64,000 bases of DNA from Caulobacter sp. (GCA_029866155.1 JARWZW010000018.1:1-64000); one strand, 5' to 3'. Positions 1-7,726 are shown, counted from the first letter of the stretch. The notes: a model not told the origin generated them from the letters alone. A program made the numbers and translations.

Positions 1-21
1 CCCCAGGAAAGGGACGGACGG

Positions 22-154
22 ATGAAGCGATCAAGGTTCACGGAAGAGCAGATTATTGGGGTTCTGCGGGAGCAGGAGTCCGGAGTTTCGGTGGCGGACA
101 TTTGCCGCAAGCACGGGATCAGTTCGCCGACCTTCTACAAGTGGAAGGCCAAGT
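22..154 (+). pseudogene. IS3-family transposase OrfA, 5' fragment
   Basis: The first 44 or so codons encode the N-terminal helix-turn-helix of IS3-type OrfA proteins (start MKRSRFTEEQIIGVLREQE, then SVADICRKHGISSPTFYKWK). A purine-rich ribosome-binding stretch precedes the ATG. After KWKAK the family resemblance stops: the usual continuation into the leucine-zipper region is replaced by unrelated residues, and the frame closes at 273. No OrfB catalytic DDE domain follows. This is a remnant within the integrated element to the left of tRNA-Gly and cannot transpose. The exact break point is estimated by eye from the family pattern. Confidence 0.8.
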
Positions 155-269
155 CCCGTCGGTCGAAGAACCCCGGCCTGACTGACGAGCTTGAGAGTTG
201 GGCGAAGGCATCTCTAGCCCAGGTGGAAAGGATGAGGTGTGGCCCATTGTTTGGGGTGGGAGCGGACGC

Positions 270-479
270 GTGACCCGTCCGCCCGCCCGTTTCAAACAGA
301 CCGACCTAACCCGCGCCCTCGCGGCTGTGGAAAAACATGGTCTTCCTGTGAGTGGATGCGAGATCGCACCTGATGGAACGATCCGTATCTTGACCGCCAC
401 AGCCCCGGCTGCACCCCTGTCCGACTTGGACTTGTGGAGGGCTCAGAAGCATGCCCGTCGTGCAGCTCAAGGGACTTAA
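270..479 (+). CDS. Small integrase-associated protein of unknown function
   Basis: A 69-residue protein starting at a GTG at 270 (VTRPPARFKQTDLTRA). An in-frame ATG at 198 exists, but the sequence before residue TRPPARFKQ looks like broken-insertion DNA, so the GTG is preferred. It matches a short protein type often seen just upstream of tyrosine integrases in alphaproteobacterial islands, with a DLTRALxAVEKxGLPVSG-like helix and a basic C terminus. Its last 29 bases overlap the integrase start, which implies translational coupling. The function is unknown; a directionality or accessory role is only a guess from position. Confidence 0.6.
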   Translation: MTRPPARFKQTDLTRALAAVEKHGLPVSGCEIAPDGTIRILTATAPAAPLSDLDLWRAQKHARRAAQGT

Positions 480-1548
480 TAGCCTGACCAAGACGCTCGC
501 CGATGGTCGACGAGTGACCTACTGGTATGCATGGAAGGGGGGCCCTCGCCTTCCCGGCAGGCCGGGATCGAAGGACTTCATGGCCGCCTACATGGCGGCC
601 CTCACTGACCGGAAGATGCCAAAGGCGAGCACGCTGGCCGCCCTGGCGCTTCGCTACAAGGCCAGCCCGGAATTCACGAAGAACGCCCTCAGCACCAAGG
701 CGGAATGGTCGAGGTGGCTCGACCGAATCAATGACGACGAAATCGGCCAATTGACCTTTCGCGCCCTGGACGACCGGCGGGTCAAGGCTGACCTGCTGGA
801 ATGGCGGGACCAATGGGCCGACCGCCCCCGCAGCGCCGACTATGCGATGCAGGTGCTGAGCAGGGTTCTGTCCTGGGCGGTTAGCCGCGGCGAATTGGCT
901 TACAATCATGCTGCCGGCGCGGAGCAGTTGTCCGGCGGCAATAGGTCGGACCAGATTTGGACGCCGGCTGAAGTCGACGCTTATGTCGCCGAGGCCAAAT
1001 CGCCAGAGGTGGGGTTCATTGTCCGGCTGGCCTGCCTTACCGGACTTCGCCGCGAGGATCTAACTAGTTTGGCCTGGGGACACGTCGGTGAAGTCGCCAT
1101 CGTGAAGCCGACCAACAAGAGCCGGGGGCGCAAAATCGCCCGGATCCCGATCCTCGCCGAGACCAGGGCCCTGCTCGACGAGATCAAGACCCAACAGGTC
1201 CGGCGTCACGCCGAGCTTTGTACCGCCGCCGCCAAGAAGGGCCGCCAATCGCCGCCTAACTGCCTCACGGTTCTTTCTAGCACCCGGGGCAAGCCCTGGA
1301 GCGTAGACGGGCTAGAACACCAGGTCATCGACACTAAGGGTCGCGCTGGGGTCAAGAAGCGGCTCCACGATGCCCGGGGTACGTTCGCCACCCGACTGCG
1401 AAAGGCAGGTCTGACAGCCCCTCAGATCGCGTCAGTCATGGCCTGGGAAGAGGCCCGGGTGACCCAGTTGCTGGCCACTTACGTCGACAACGACGCGATC
1501 ATCCAAGGCATCGCCGAACAGATCGCGAAGAACGAATCCGGGACATGA
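451..1548 (+). CDS. Tyrosine-type site-specific integrase
   Basis: A 365-residue phage/island integrase that recombines the element with its chromosomal attachment site. An N-terminal SAM-like core-binding region (about residues 60-150) is followed by the catalytic domain. Visible catalytic residues are Arg200 in CLTGLRRED, His306 and Arg309 in HDARGTF, and the nucleophile Tyr344 in ATYVD. The ATG at 451 has GGAGG ten bases upstream, inside the preceding small gene. The gene ends 55 bases before the 3' end of tRNA-Gly and reads toward it, the usual arrangement for an integrase using that tRNA as its attachment site. All key residues are present, so it may be active. Confidence 0.93.
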   Translation: MPVVQLKGLNSLTKTLADGRRVTYWYAWKGGPRLPGRPGSKDFMAAYMAALTDRKMPKASTLAALALRYKASPEFTKNALSTKAEWSRWLDRINDDEIGQLTFRALDDRRVKADLLEWRDQWADRPRSADYAMQVLSRVLSWAVSRGELAYNHAAGAEQLSGGNRSDQIWTPAEVDAYVAEAKSPEVGFIVRLACLTGLRREDLTSLAWGHVGEVAIVKPTNKSRGRKIARIPILAETRALLDEIKTQQVRRHAELCTAAAKKGRQSPPNCLTVLSSTRGKPWSVDGLEHQVIDTKGRAGVKKRLHDARGTFATRLRKAGLTAPQIASVMAWEEARVTQLLATYVDNDAIIQGIAEQIAKNESGT

Positions 1549-1625
1549 ACGCCCAACTGTCGCCCAACCGCTCGACAGAAAATTTTCTAAGTCATTGATT
1601 TATTGGAGCGGCCGGGGGGAATCGA
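1549..1625. other. Probable attachment-site junction of integrated element
   Basis: The bases between the integrase stop and the 3' part of tRNA-Gly include an AT-rich stretch (about 1578-1605), unlike the GC-rich surroundings. Integrases of this type usually recombine within the 3' end of a tRNA gene and restore it, so the right attachment site should fall in about 1604-1625. The matching direct repeat would lie outside the window to the left, so the exact core cannot be read here. Confidence 0.5.
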
Positions 1626-1678
1626 ACCCCCGACATTCAGCTTGGGAAGCTGACGTTCTACCTCTGAACTACGGCCGC
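1604..1678 (-). tRNA. tRNA-Gly (anticodon CCC)
   Basis: The minus strand reads a complete 75-base tRNA including an encoded CCA. The acceptor stem GCGGCCG pairs with CGGCCGC, the D arm is GTTC/GAAC, and the anticodon loop is TTCCCAA between TCAGC and GCTGA, giving anticodon CCC. The T arm is GGGGG, loop TTCGATT, then CCCCC. It reads Gly codon GGG. The tRNA is intact despite serving as the probable integration target of the element to its left. Confidence 0.97.
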
Positions 1679-1810
1679 GCAGACCCGATCCGAGTCAAGA
1701 GCCGGCAACATAGACGATCCGCCCTGCCCTGCAAGCTCTGGCGGCGGTCGTTGACGGTTTTGACGCCGTACCCCACCATGGCGAAAACAATCATCGAGGA
1801 AGACGGCAAC

Positions 1811-2407
1811 ATGGCGGACGGCGAACACGGACCCCGGGCGGGCTTTCACGCCATGACGGAGGGCACGGCCGAAGACTGGGCGGTGATCGCCACGGCCTCT
1901 GCGGAGTTTGGACGGGGCCTGCCCGACCGGATCATCGCACACCTGAAGCTGCTGGAAGGCGACTGCGGCGGGTTCGTTGTGGATCGGCTGGAGCATAGCC
2001 TCCAGACCGCGACCCGGGCCCACCAGGCCGGCCGTGACGAGGAGTATGTCGTCTGCGCCCTGTTGCACGATATCGGCGACACCCTGGGCCCCCGAAACCA
2101 CGCCGATGTCGCAGCCGCCATCGTCCAGCCCTTCGTGTCGGAAGCCAACCACTGGATGGTCGCCAACCATGCGATCTTCCAGGGCTACTATTTCTTCCAC
2201 CACCTGGGTCTGGACCGGAACATGCGCGACCAGTTCCGGGGCCATCCGCATTTCGAATACACTGCCCAGTTCTGTCACCTGTTCGACCAGGAAGCCTTCG
2301 ATCCCAGCTTCGAGTCGATGCCGCTGGAGGCCTTCACCCCCATGCTTCAGCGCGTGATGAGCTCACCCAAGCGGTCAATCTATCTGCGAAACACCGAGAC
2401 CGCCTGA
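1811..2407 (+). CDS. HD-domain protein, possible diiron oxygenase or phosphohydrolase
   Basis: A 198-residue protein with an HD fold. Candidate metal ligands are His62 (in LEHSLQ), His86-Asp87 (ALLHDIGD), His97 (RNHAD), His120 (ANHAIFQGYY) and Asp159 (LFDQ). This set resembles two-metal HD proteins of the PhnZ/MIOX type more than simple one-metal HD phosphatases, though the substrate is unknown and no phosphonate genes are nearby. The ATG at 1811 was chosen because GAGGA lies ten bases upstream. Longer versions run back through the antisense of the tRNA and are artefacts; an ATG at 1778 lacks a clear ribosome-binding site. It is the first core gene right of the integrated element. Confidence 0.75.
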   Translation: MADGEHGPRAGFHAMTEGTAEDWAVIATASAEFGRGLPDRIIAHLKLLEGDCGGFVVDRLEHSLQTATRAHQAGRDEEYVVCALLHDIGDTLGPRNHADVAAAIVQPFVSEANHWMVANHAIFQGYYFFHHLGLDRNMRDQFRGHPHFEYTAQFCHLFDQEAFDPSFESMPLEAFTPMLQRVMSSPKRSIYLRNTETA

Positions 2408-2460
2408 CTCCAGCCTCCGCAGGCGCCGGGACATGAGTCCCGGGACCTGCGGCGGCTGCG

Positions 2461-3333
2461 TCAATAGCGCCGGGCCCGGATCCCGCGCCTCGCGAGCTGC
2501 ACCTGGACGCTGTCTCTTCCGACAAGATGGGCCGAACCGACGGCGACAAAGCTCACGCCCTGGCCCTTCAGGCGCTCGGCCAGCACCTCTGCCCAGGCCA
2601 CATTGCGATCGGTCAGCAGCGCCTTGTAGAGACCGGGACTATCCTTGCGCATCGGGCGGACCATCTCTTCCTCCAGCCCGCTGATGTTTCCCTTCGACCA
2701 GTTTGCGACCAAGCTATCGAGGCTGGTCGAGCTTTCTTCCATCTCGTCGACCGAGGTCATCAAGAAGGCGACCTGGGTCTCGAGCGGCAGGGAGTCAAAG
2801 AGACGAAGCTGGCGCTCGCTGCTCTCGAAGGCTCTGACGGCCTTGCCCGCCGTCCTCGCGTCCGCCTTCAACAGACCATCCACGCCATAGGTGGGGTCAT
2901 AGCCCGCCTTCATCAATGGCAGGACAGACAGGGTCAGCCCCGCCATCCAGGGCTTCATGCCGTCCAGGGCGCCGAGCGGAATACCGGCCCGGTTCAGGGC
3001 TGCATCGTATCGGGCCCGTTCCGCCTCTGCAAGGCGGCCGGACAGCGGATTTGCCGGATCCATGCCCAGACTGTTTACCAGAGACTGCATTGCTGTGGTG
3101 TCGTCGGCGTCGTCCAGTTCGAGCCAAAGCTCATCCGCCGAGGCCAGAGCCGCCTCCATCCGGGGGCTCCTCCAGACCGTATCCTTCTTGAGAACATGGA
3201 CGGTGCCGAACAGATAGATGGTCGAGTCCCTGTCCTTGATCACCCACATGGCCGGCTGGGCCAGGGCGGGCGTCGCGACAAGCAGCAGCAGTCCGGCCAG
3301 CAGGGCCGCCGGCGCCTTCAGGCGTGAGAACAT
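2461..3333 (-). CDS. TraB/GumN family secreted protein
   Basis: A 290-residue protein with a clear signal peptide (hydrophobic stretch ending PALAQ near residue 26). It carries the family hallmarks: LFGTVHVL near the N terminus, an acidic ELWLELDD segment, and the C-terminal VAVGSAHLVGRDSV block followed by a G-I-R-A ending. Members are related to the TIKI/erythromycin-esterase-like fold and may be metal-dependent proteases, but the bacterial role is not settled. It stands alone, transcribed on the minus strand 35 bases downstream of the alpha/beta hydrolase gene, so it may be read through from that operon. Confidence 0.88.
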   Translation of the reverse strand: MFSRLKAPAALLAGLLLLVATPALAQPAMWVIKDRDSTIYLFGTVHVLKKDTVWRSPRMEAALASADELWLELDDADDTTAMQSLVNSLGMDPANPLSGRLAEAERARYDAALNRAGIPLGALDGMKPWMAGLTLSVLPLMKAGYDPTYGVDGLLKADARTAGKAVRAFESSERQLRLFDSLPLETQVAFLMTSVDEMEESSTSLDSLVANWSKGNISGLEEEMVRPMRKDSPGLYKALLTDRNVAWAEVLAERLKGQGVSFVAVGSAHLVGRDSVQVQLARRGIRARRY

Positions 3334-3368
3334 GATTTTGGGTTCCAGTGGTTTGGCTTGGCTGAGGA

Positions 3369-4286
3369 TCAGGACAGGAAGGTCAGAACTTCGCGCAGAA
3401 ACGCGTCGGGCTGATCAAGCATGATGAAATGCAATGCTCCATCGACTCTCACCAGTCGGACATTGGCCAGGCTGGCATAGTTGGTGCGAAAGATCGGCTC
3501 GATATAAGCCGCTCCAAATCCCATGCTGTCATCCCGGGCGAACAGGACCGTAACCGGGGTTTTGATGGCGGACAGGGCTGGCCGAAGATCAGTGGTCATA
3601 ACCTCATAGGTCACCTGTCCGGCCACGGTCCGGTCGCTGGCCAGGGACCAGGCCAGCGCCTCTGCTCTTCGTTCAGGCGACTTGACGAGTCGGGCAAGGG
3701 TCGCGGTCTGCACCTCCGCGAGCTTTTCGCTGGACAGGGCGAGGAAGTTGGCCCGAACCGCTGACGCCTGGGCCTCCATGCCGGACGCTGTCGCCATGGG
3801 ATTAATCAGTACACTGAAGAAAGGCAGGGCGTCGACTACCATCAGCCGGCTGATCTGGTCCGGATGTTTGCGGGCCAGGGCTAATCCGGCGAACCCACCC
3901 ATGGAATGGCCGATGACCGCCGGGCGCTGGAGTCCGCTGGATGCGATATAGGCTGCCAGTTCATCGACCAGCCCTTCAACCACCGGCCCCTGCAGATTGC
4001 CACCGGCAGGGGCCCCGGCAAAGCCGTTGACCTGCAGGATATGCAGCCGGTAGCGACCTTCCAAAGCCTGGATCGTGGTGGCCCATACGGCCGGCGACGA
4101 AGCCAATCCGGGGATCAGGATGATGTCCGGGCCAGCGCCCCTGACCTCGACTGAAAACCGGGTAGGAGTCGCAGCCTGCGTCGCCAGGGCCGGGAGTAGC
4201 AGCCCAGCAAGGAACGACAACAACCCCATAGCTTTCACCAGTCCTCCCCTGGCTCTCGACAGCCGGCTGGCAGGGACCACATTCAT
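3369..4286 (-). CDS. Secreted alpha/beta hydrolase
   Basis: A 305-residue hydrolase with an N-terminal signal sequence (hydrophobic region about residues 20-38, ending in ALATQA). The oxyanion region is LIPGLAS, the nucleophile elbow is GHSMGG, the acid is probably in LFARDDS and the histidine in GALHFIML, so the triad is complete. The substrate is unknown. Its ATG overlaps the stop of the upstream membrane-protein gene by four bases (ATGA), making it the last gene of the five-gene operon that begins near 6066. An internal Met20 is an alternative start, but the overlap favours the first. Confidence 0.85.
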   Translation of the reverse strand: MNVVPASRLSRARGGLVKAMGLLSFLAGLLLPALATQAATPTRFSVEVRGAGPDIILIPGLASSPAVWATTIQALEGRYRLHILQVNGFAGAPAGGNLQGPVVEGLVDELAAYIASSGLQRPAVIGHSMGGFAGLALARKHPDQISRLMVVDALPFFSVLINPMATASGMEAQASAVRANFLALSSEKLAEVQTATLARLVKSPERRAEALAWSLASDRTVAGQVTYEVMTTDLRPALSAIKTPVTVLFARDDSMGFGAAYIEPIFRTNYASLANVRLVRVDGALHFIMLDQPDAFLREVLTFLS

Positions 4287-4942
4287 GACAGCCCCCTTCG
4301 CGCCGACATGATGGAGGCCACGACAAGATAGGTTCCCATCAGGACCGTCATGATGTCCCAGGCGGTCAGGGGCGGCGCCAGACCCAGCTTTTCCGCTGCA
4401 GCCCAGAGAAAAAGCAGCCCTTGCAGCACCCAGAAGCAGACGGCGCCCGTTTCTGAGGTGACACGGCGGATCAGTTCGTCGCTGCGATGCCAGACCGTCA
4501 GGTTGTAGACAGTCTGGATCAGGAAGATCGCCAGGATCGCCAGCATGATGATGGAGGCCACGACCATGGGAATGGCTTCGAAGCTCGCCGTCGTGACGAC
4601 CGGGGCGGCCATGAGAATACCCGCAAGGAACATCACAACGGCCTGCTCCCGATAGAACGAGGCCTGGGCCGGGGTAGCCAACTGGGCTCCGGTCCGGTCG
4701 ATCATCCGACCGACGGCCTTTCGACTGAAACTCGCCAGGCCGATGATCAGGCCCATGGCGATCAGGCAGGCGGCGATCACCACGGCGAGATTGTCTGACC
4801 AGCCAAGTCGGCTGGCGTCAATGACCCCGGTCTTGATCAATCGCCCGACAAGGTAGCCAAGGCCGCCGCCAAACAGCAGACCAAGTCCGCCAAGCACCAG
4901 GCGGGAAGCATTGCGCCGGGGCGCCTCCGAAGCTGCGTTCAT
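4283..4942 (-). CDS. Membrane protein with DELxR motif
   Basis: A 219-residue protein with about six hydrophobic segments. After a 12-residue polar N terminus come two membrane spans, a basic loop (SFSRKAVGRM), two more spans, then HRSDELIRRVTSE and two final spans. The segment with DELIRRV is shared in pattern with the two smaller membrane proteins upstream in the same operon. The start at 4942 was chosen over an in-frame upstream codon because AAGGA lies eight bases before it. It follows the XRE gene by 29 bases and overlaps the hydrolase gene. The function is unknown. Confidence 0.78.
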   Translation of the reverse strand: MNAASEAPRRNASRLVLGGLGLLFGGGLGYLVGRLIKTGVIDASRLGWSDNLAVVIAACLIAMGLIIGLASFSRKAVGRMIDRTGAQLATPAQASFYREQAVVMFLAGILMAAPVVTTASFEAIPMVVASIIMLAILAIFLIQTVYNLTVWHRSDELIRRVTSETGAVCFWVLQGLLFLWAAAEKLGLAPPLTAWDIMTVLMGTYLVVASIMSARRGLS

Positions 4943-4971
4943 GCGGATGGTCCTTTCTCTCAACGGGGCCC

Positions 4972-5169
4972 TCAGGCCGCTTCGTCGTCAAAAATGGTTT
5001 CGATGGGTTGCTCGAACAGCCGCCCGATCCGGAAGGCCAGGGGAAGGCTGGGATCATACTTGCCGGTCTCGATGGCATTGACGGTCTGGCGCGAAACCTC
5101 CAGCCGGTCCGCCAGATCGGCCTGACTCCAGTTCCGTTCAGCCCGGAGGATCTTCAAACGGTTCTTCAT
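4972..5169 (-). CDS. Small XRE/Cro-type transcriptional regulator
   Basis: A 65-residue protein that is almost entirely one Cro/CI-type helix-turn-helix: LKILRAERNWSQADLADRL, then VSRQTVNAIETGKYDPSL and an acidic tail. This compact class is commonly encoded next to small membrane proteins. The start Met at 5169 shares its A with the upstream stop codon (TGATG), so translation is coupled to the membrane-protein gene before it. Longer in-frame versions run into that gene and are unlikely. The palindromes upstream of 6066 are candidate targets, which would make it an autoregulator of the whole operon. Confidence 0.92.
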   Translation of the reverse strand: MKNRLKILRAERNWSQADLADRLEVSRQTVNAIETGKYDPSLPLAFRIGRLFEQPIETIFDDEAA

Positions 5170-5576
5170 CAACGGTACCGCCTCCAGACAAAGGGCTGGG
5201 CCAGGCCCATGGCGGCGCAGAACAGGGGAAAGATCAGGAAGCTGGAAAGATGAGGTACAAGGTCTGCATTCTCGAGAAATCCCCACACTGTGGCGGCGGA
5301 CAGGGTTAGGCCGATGCCCCAGAGCATGGATTGAACCATGACCGCCCGGGGCAGTTCATCGCTTTCCTCGGTAATATACAGCCCCATGATCGCAATGACC
5401 GCCAGGATGGGAATGGCCGGAGCGACAGCCAGGATCCAGAGCAGAGGCCCGGTTGGGTCCAGGATCTTGATGGCGAAAAGAGAGGCGAAAAGGACGAGGA
5501 CATAGAGCCCCATGGCTGGAAGAAACCGCTGCATGTAACGCTTCACGGCAGGGGAGCGGGCTTGGCTTTGCGTCAT
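5169..5576 (-). CDS. Four-span membrane protein with DELxR motif
   Basis: A 135-residue protein with four predicted membrane spans (about 18-40, 46-68, 80-102 and 110-128). Between spans two and three lies ITEESDELPRAVMVQS, the motif typical of a membrane-protein family that travels with small XRE regulators. The start at 5576 has GGAGG six bases upstream. It overlaps the XRE gene by one base. The function is unknown; sensing of a membrane or envelope state by the pair is speculation. Confidence 0.85.
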   Translation of the reverse strand: MTQSQARSPAVKRYMQRFLPAMGLYVLVLFASLFAIKILDPTGPLLWILAVAPAIPILAVIAIMGLYITEESDELPRAVMVQSMLWGIGLTLSAATVWGFLENADLVPHLSSFLIFPLFCAAMGLAQPFVWRRYR

Positions 5577-5622
5577 GGTGAACCTCCGTCTTCTGGATGT
5601 TTTTCGCGCGTAAAGGCGCCGG

Positions 5623-6066
5623 TCAGCGACCGTGGCGGAGCCACCAGCCCGCCCAGAACAGCAGGTAGCCGGCAAGTTGCACCCCAGCGGTAAGGGCTAT
5701 GCCGGTGACAATAAGCCCGGCATCTCCGGGGATCATGGCGAACCGATCCAGGGGAGTTGCCGGATCGACGAAATGCAGGAGGTGGAAGGCCGCCACGACC
5801 AGCACCAGACCGGACGAGCCGCCCCAGTACCAGCTGGACTTGTGCGCCTCACGGACGCCCTCATCGATGCTGCCCCACCACAGCAGGGATAGCCAGGCCG
5901 CGCCGCCGAACCCGACCAGATAGATGACCCCCACCAACCAGGCGGCGGGAGGACCGGCGACCACGGTGACAAGTCCCAGAATGCCGCCGGCCGCAAGAGA
6001 TGCGGCCAGGGCGGACATGAGCAGGGACCGGGATCTTCGGGCGGCAGTGACAGGCGTCTTCGGCAT
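5623..6066 (-). CDS. Four-span membrane protein, first gene of the XRE operon
   Basis: A 147-residue protein with about four membrane spans. The loop between spans two and three reads GSIDEGVREAHKSS, a looser version of the DELxR loop in the two related proteins downstream. The ATG at 6066 has AAGGA eight bases upstream; an upstream in-frame ATG at 6084 lies inside the operator-like palindrome and is less likely. It is the first gene of the operon, 46 bases before the next one. The function is unknown. Confidence 0.75.
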   Translation of the reverse strand: MPKTPVTAARRSRSLLMSALAASLAAGGILGLVTVVAGPPAAWLVGVIYLVGFGGAAWLSLLWWGSIDEGVREAHKSSWYWGGSSGLVLVVAAFHLLHFVDPATPLDRFAMIPGDAGLIVTGIALTAGVQLAGYLLFWAGWWLRHGR

Positions 6067-6075
6067 GCTTGATAT

Positions 6076-6103
6076 CCTTGTCATTATGACAAGGTCACTT
6101 GTC
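6076..6103 (-). promoter_or_regulatory. Overlapping palindromes, candidate operator of the XRE operon
   Basis: Bases 6076-6094 are a perfect inverted repeat, CCTTGTCAT, one central base, ATGACAAGG. A second repeat overlaps it: GACAAG (6088-6093), four bases, CTTGTC (6098-6103). Both sit directly over the ribosome-binding site and upstream of the first membrane-protein gene. A small Cro-type repressor is encoded in the same operon, so autoregulation at this site is the simplest reading; it is not proven. Confidence 0.6.
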
Positions 6104-6240
6104 TCATGCGGCCTGCATGATGTCAAGGACACTAGACATCACGCACCCGATCCGACGCAAGGCAGACGATCGCCTCGTCCGGATCTGCAGGCTGTGACCC
6201 CGTCAGGCGACCCTGGACCGGACAGGCCCCGGAGGACGGC

Positions 6241-7260
6241 CTAACTCCAGGCCCGAAAATGTTTGGAGAGCTTCAGGCCCTGGCGCAGATAGTGCGAGCC
6301 ATCCTCGCCATAGAGCCGCGCAGGCCGGGCTGCCAGAGGCTCATACACCAGCCGTGCGACGATCTGGCCATCCTCCAGCAGGAAGGGCGTCTCATGGCTT
6401 CGTACTTCCAGAACCCCCTTTGAGCCCACGGAGTCTGTCTCGGCTGTCCCGAACCCGGGATCGAAAAAGCCGGCATAATGGACGCGGAATTCACCGACAG
6501 AGGGATCGATCGGGGTCATTTCCGCAGCCTGAAGCACCGGGATTTCGATGTCGCCCTTGGACGCCAGGATATAGAATTCGTTGGGATCGAGGAGCAGCTC
6601 CCCCCGCCGAGCCTCCAGGGGTTCCCAGAAATCGCGGGGATCATGGCCGTCCACCCGATCGAGATCGATGACTCCTGCATGACGGCGACCGCGAAATCCG
6701 GCCATTCCGGAAGACAGGTCGACACCGACGCTGCGGGTTTCCAGGGCCTGCGGCTGTCCCTGCTTCAGGCGCAGCTGATTGAGGCGGGTGCCGGTCCGGA
6801 CCAGGACCGAAAAGGTCTGCGGAGCAATCTCGACAAACAGCGGTCCGCGATAGCCAGGCGTCACATTGTCAAAGGCGGGACTGTAGTCCGTCAGCAGACG
6901 GACGAAAACGTCGACGCGACCCGAGGAACTTTTGGGGTTCCCGCGGGCTGACACGCCAGGCGGCAGATCCAGCCTCTCCTGAACCTCGGCGATGTAGACG
7001 CAGCCGCGCTCCAGAACCGCGCCGTGGCTCATGTCCAATTGATGCATGGCGACATCCGGCAGCCGGTCCATGACCTTTCGCTTCAAGCCGGGCAGGAATG
7101 AGGCCCGGACACGCCAGATCCGCTCACCCAGCCGCAGATCGAGGCTGGCGGGCTGGACCTGGTCCCTGTCGAACGGCGCAAGGGAGCCGATAGCCTCGCT
7201 GGCGATCAGCGCTTCAATGGATTGGCAGGGCAGAATCCCCGCAGGTGTTGCATCGGTCAT
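6241..7260 (-). CDS. dcd: 2'-deoxycytidine 5'-triphosphate deaminase, two-domain type
   Basis: A 339-residue protein of the dCTP deaminase/dUTPase superfamily, which converts dCTP to dUTP for thymidylate synthesis. Two tandem copies of the fold are visible. The first carries the nucleotide-binding block RGNPKSSSGRVDVF and the second carries HYAGFFDPGFG. E. coli Dcd is only about 190 residues, so this is the fused alphaproteobacterial form. PASLDLRLG near residue 38 is the usual N-terminal signature. The gene stands alone between the XRE operon and a small membrane-protein gene. Confidence 0.88.
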   Translation of the reverse strand: MTDATPAGILPCQSIEALIASEAIGSLAPFDRDQVQPASLDLRLGERIWRVRASFLPGLKRKVMDRLPDVAMHQLDMSHGAVLERGCVYIAEVQERLDLPPGVSARGNPKSSSGRVDVFVRLLTDYSPAFDNVTPGYRGPLFVEIAPQTFSVLVRTGTRLNQLRLKQGQPQALETRSVGVDLSSGMAGFRGRRHAGVIDLDRVDGHDPRDFWEPLEARRGELLLDPNEFYILASKGDIEIPVLQAAEMTPIDPSVGEFRVHYAGFFDPGFGTAETDSVGSKGVLEVRSHETPFLLEDGQIVARLVYEPLAARPARLYGEDGSHYLRQGLKLSKHFRAWS

Positions 7261-7310
7261 CGAGCGGCACAGTCGCTGCGCTCGCCGGGGCTTGCAAGAG
7301 TTGGGTTGCG

Positions 7311-7520
7311 CTAATGCGCTTTCCTGGCCGGGGCTGTGACCGCCCAGACCCCGGCCCCCACGCCAAACAGCAGGATGGCGTCCGTCAGACTGATGGTCGG
7401 GGTGAGAAAGACCGGAGAGAAACGGCTGATCGGGTCAGCCAGCACCACCAGCAGCACATTGACCATGCCGAAAAGACCGAGCAGGCCGGCAAAGACGCGA
7501 AAGACAAATGTAAGGGACAT
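7311..7520 (-). CDS. Small two-span membrane protein
   Basis: A 69-residue protein with two hydrophobic helices (about 4-29 and 41-63) separated by a short loop with SRFSPVFLTPT. The ATG at 7520 is preceded by GGAGAGG with five bases of spacing, which supports it as a real gene. It lies 50 bases upstream of, and on the same strand as, the dCTP deaminase gene. I do not recognise the family. Confidence 0.6.
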   Translation of the reverse strand: MSLTFVFRVFAGLLGLFGMVNVLLVVLADPISRFSPVFLTPTISLTDAILLFGVGAGVWAVTAPARKAH

Positions 7521-7726
7521 GCCAGCCTCTCCAGTCAGGTCGAGATCGCATTAGAGGTTAACATGACGGGATTGTGGTCCAAAGCCGCTTCTCGATTGTG
7601 GAAGACCGCCTTGCCCGGCCTTGACCACGCCCCGGTCGATGGCGTTGATGCGGCGATCAAAAATCTACCGGATACGAGGCGGACGACCCCTGTTGCTCAC
7701 CGTCTTTTCCGGACGAGGAAAGCGAC
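7521..7726. other. Divergent intergenic region upstream of metZ
   Basis: This 206-base gap holds the promoters of the small membrane-protein gene (minus) and of metZ (plus). GAGGAAAG just before the metZ ATG is a good ribosome-binding site. The octamer GATTGTGG occurs twice (near 7570 and 7594). No SAM-II-like conserved core, which precedes some alphaproteobacterial metZ genes, could be recognised. Confidence 0.4.

Noticed and set aside
1595..1810. N-terminal extension of the HD protein reading through the tRNA-Gly region
   Set aside because: The residues translate the antisense of the tRNA (WSGRGESNPRHS-type artefact), and a better start with a ribosome-binding site lies at 1811.
7521..7726. 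Possible SAM-II riboswitch upstream of metZ
   Set aside because: The conserved SAM-II core could not be found in either orientation; only a repeated GATTGTGG octamer was seen.
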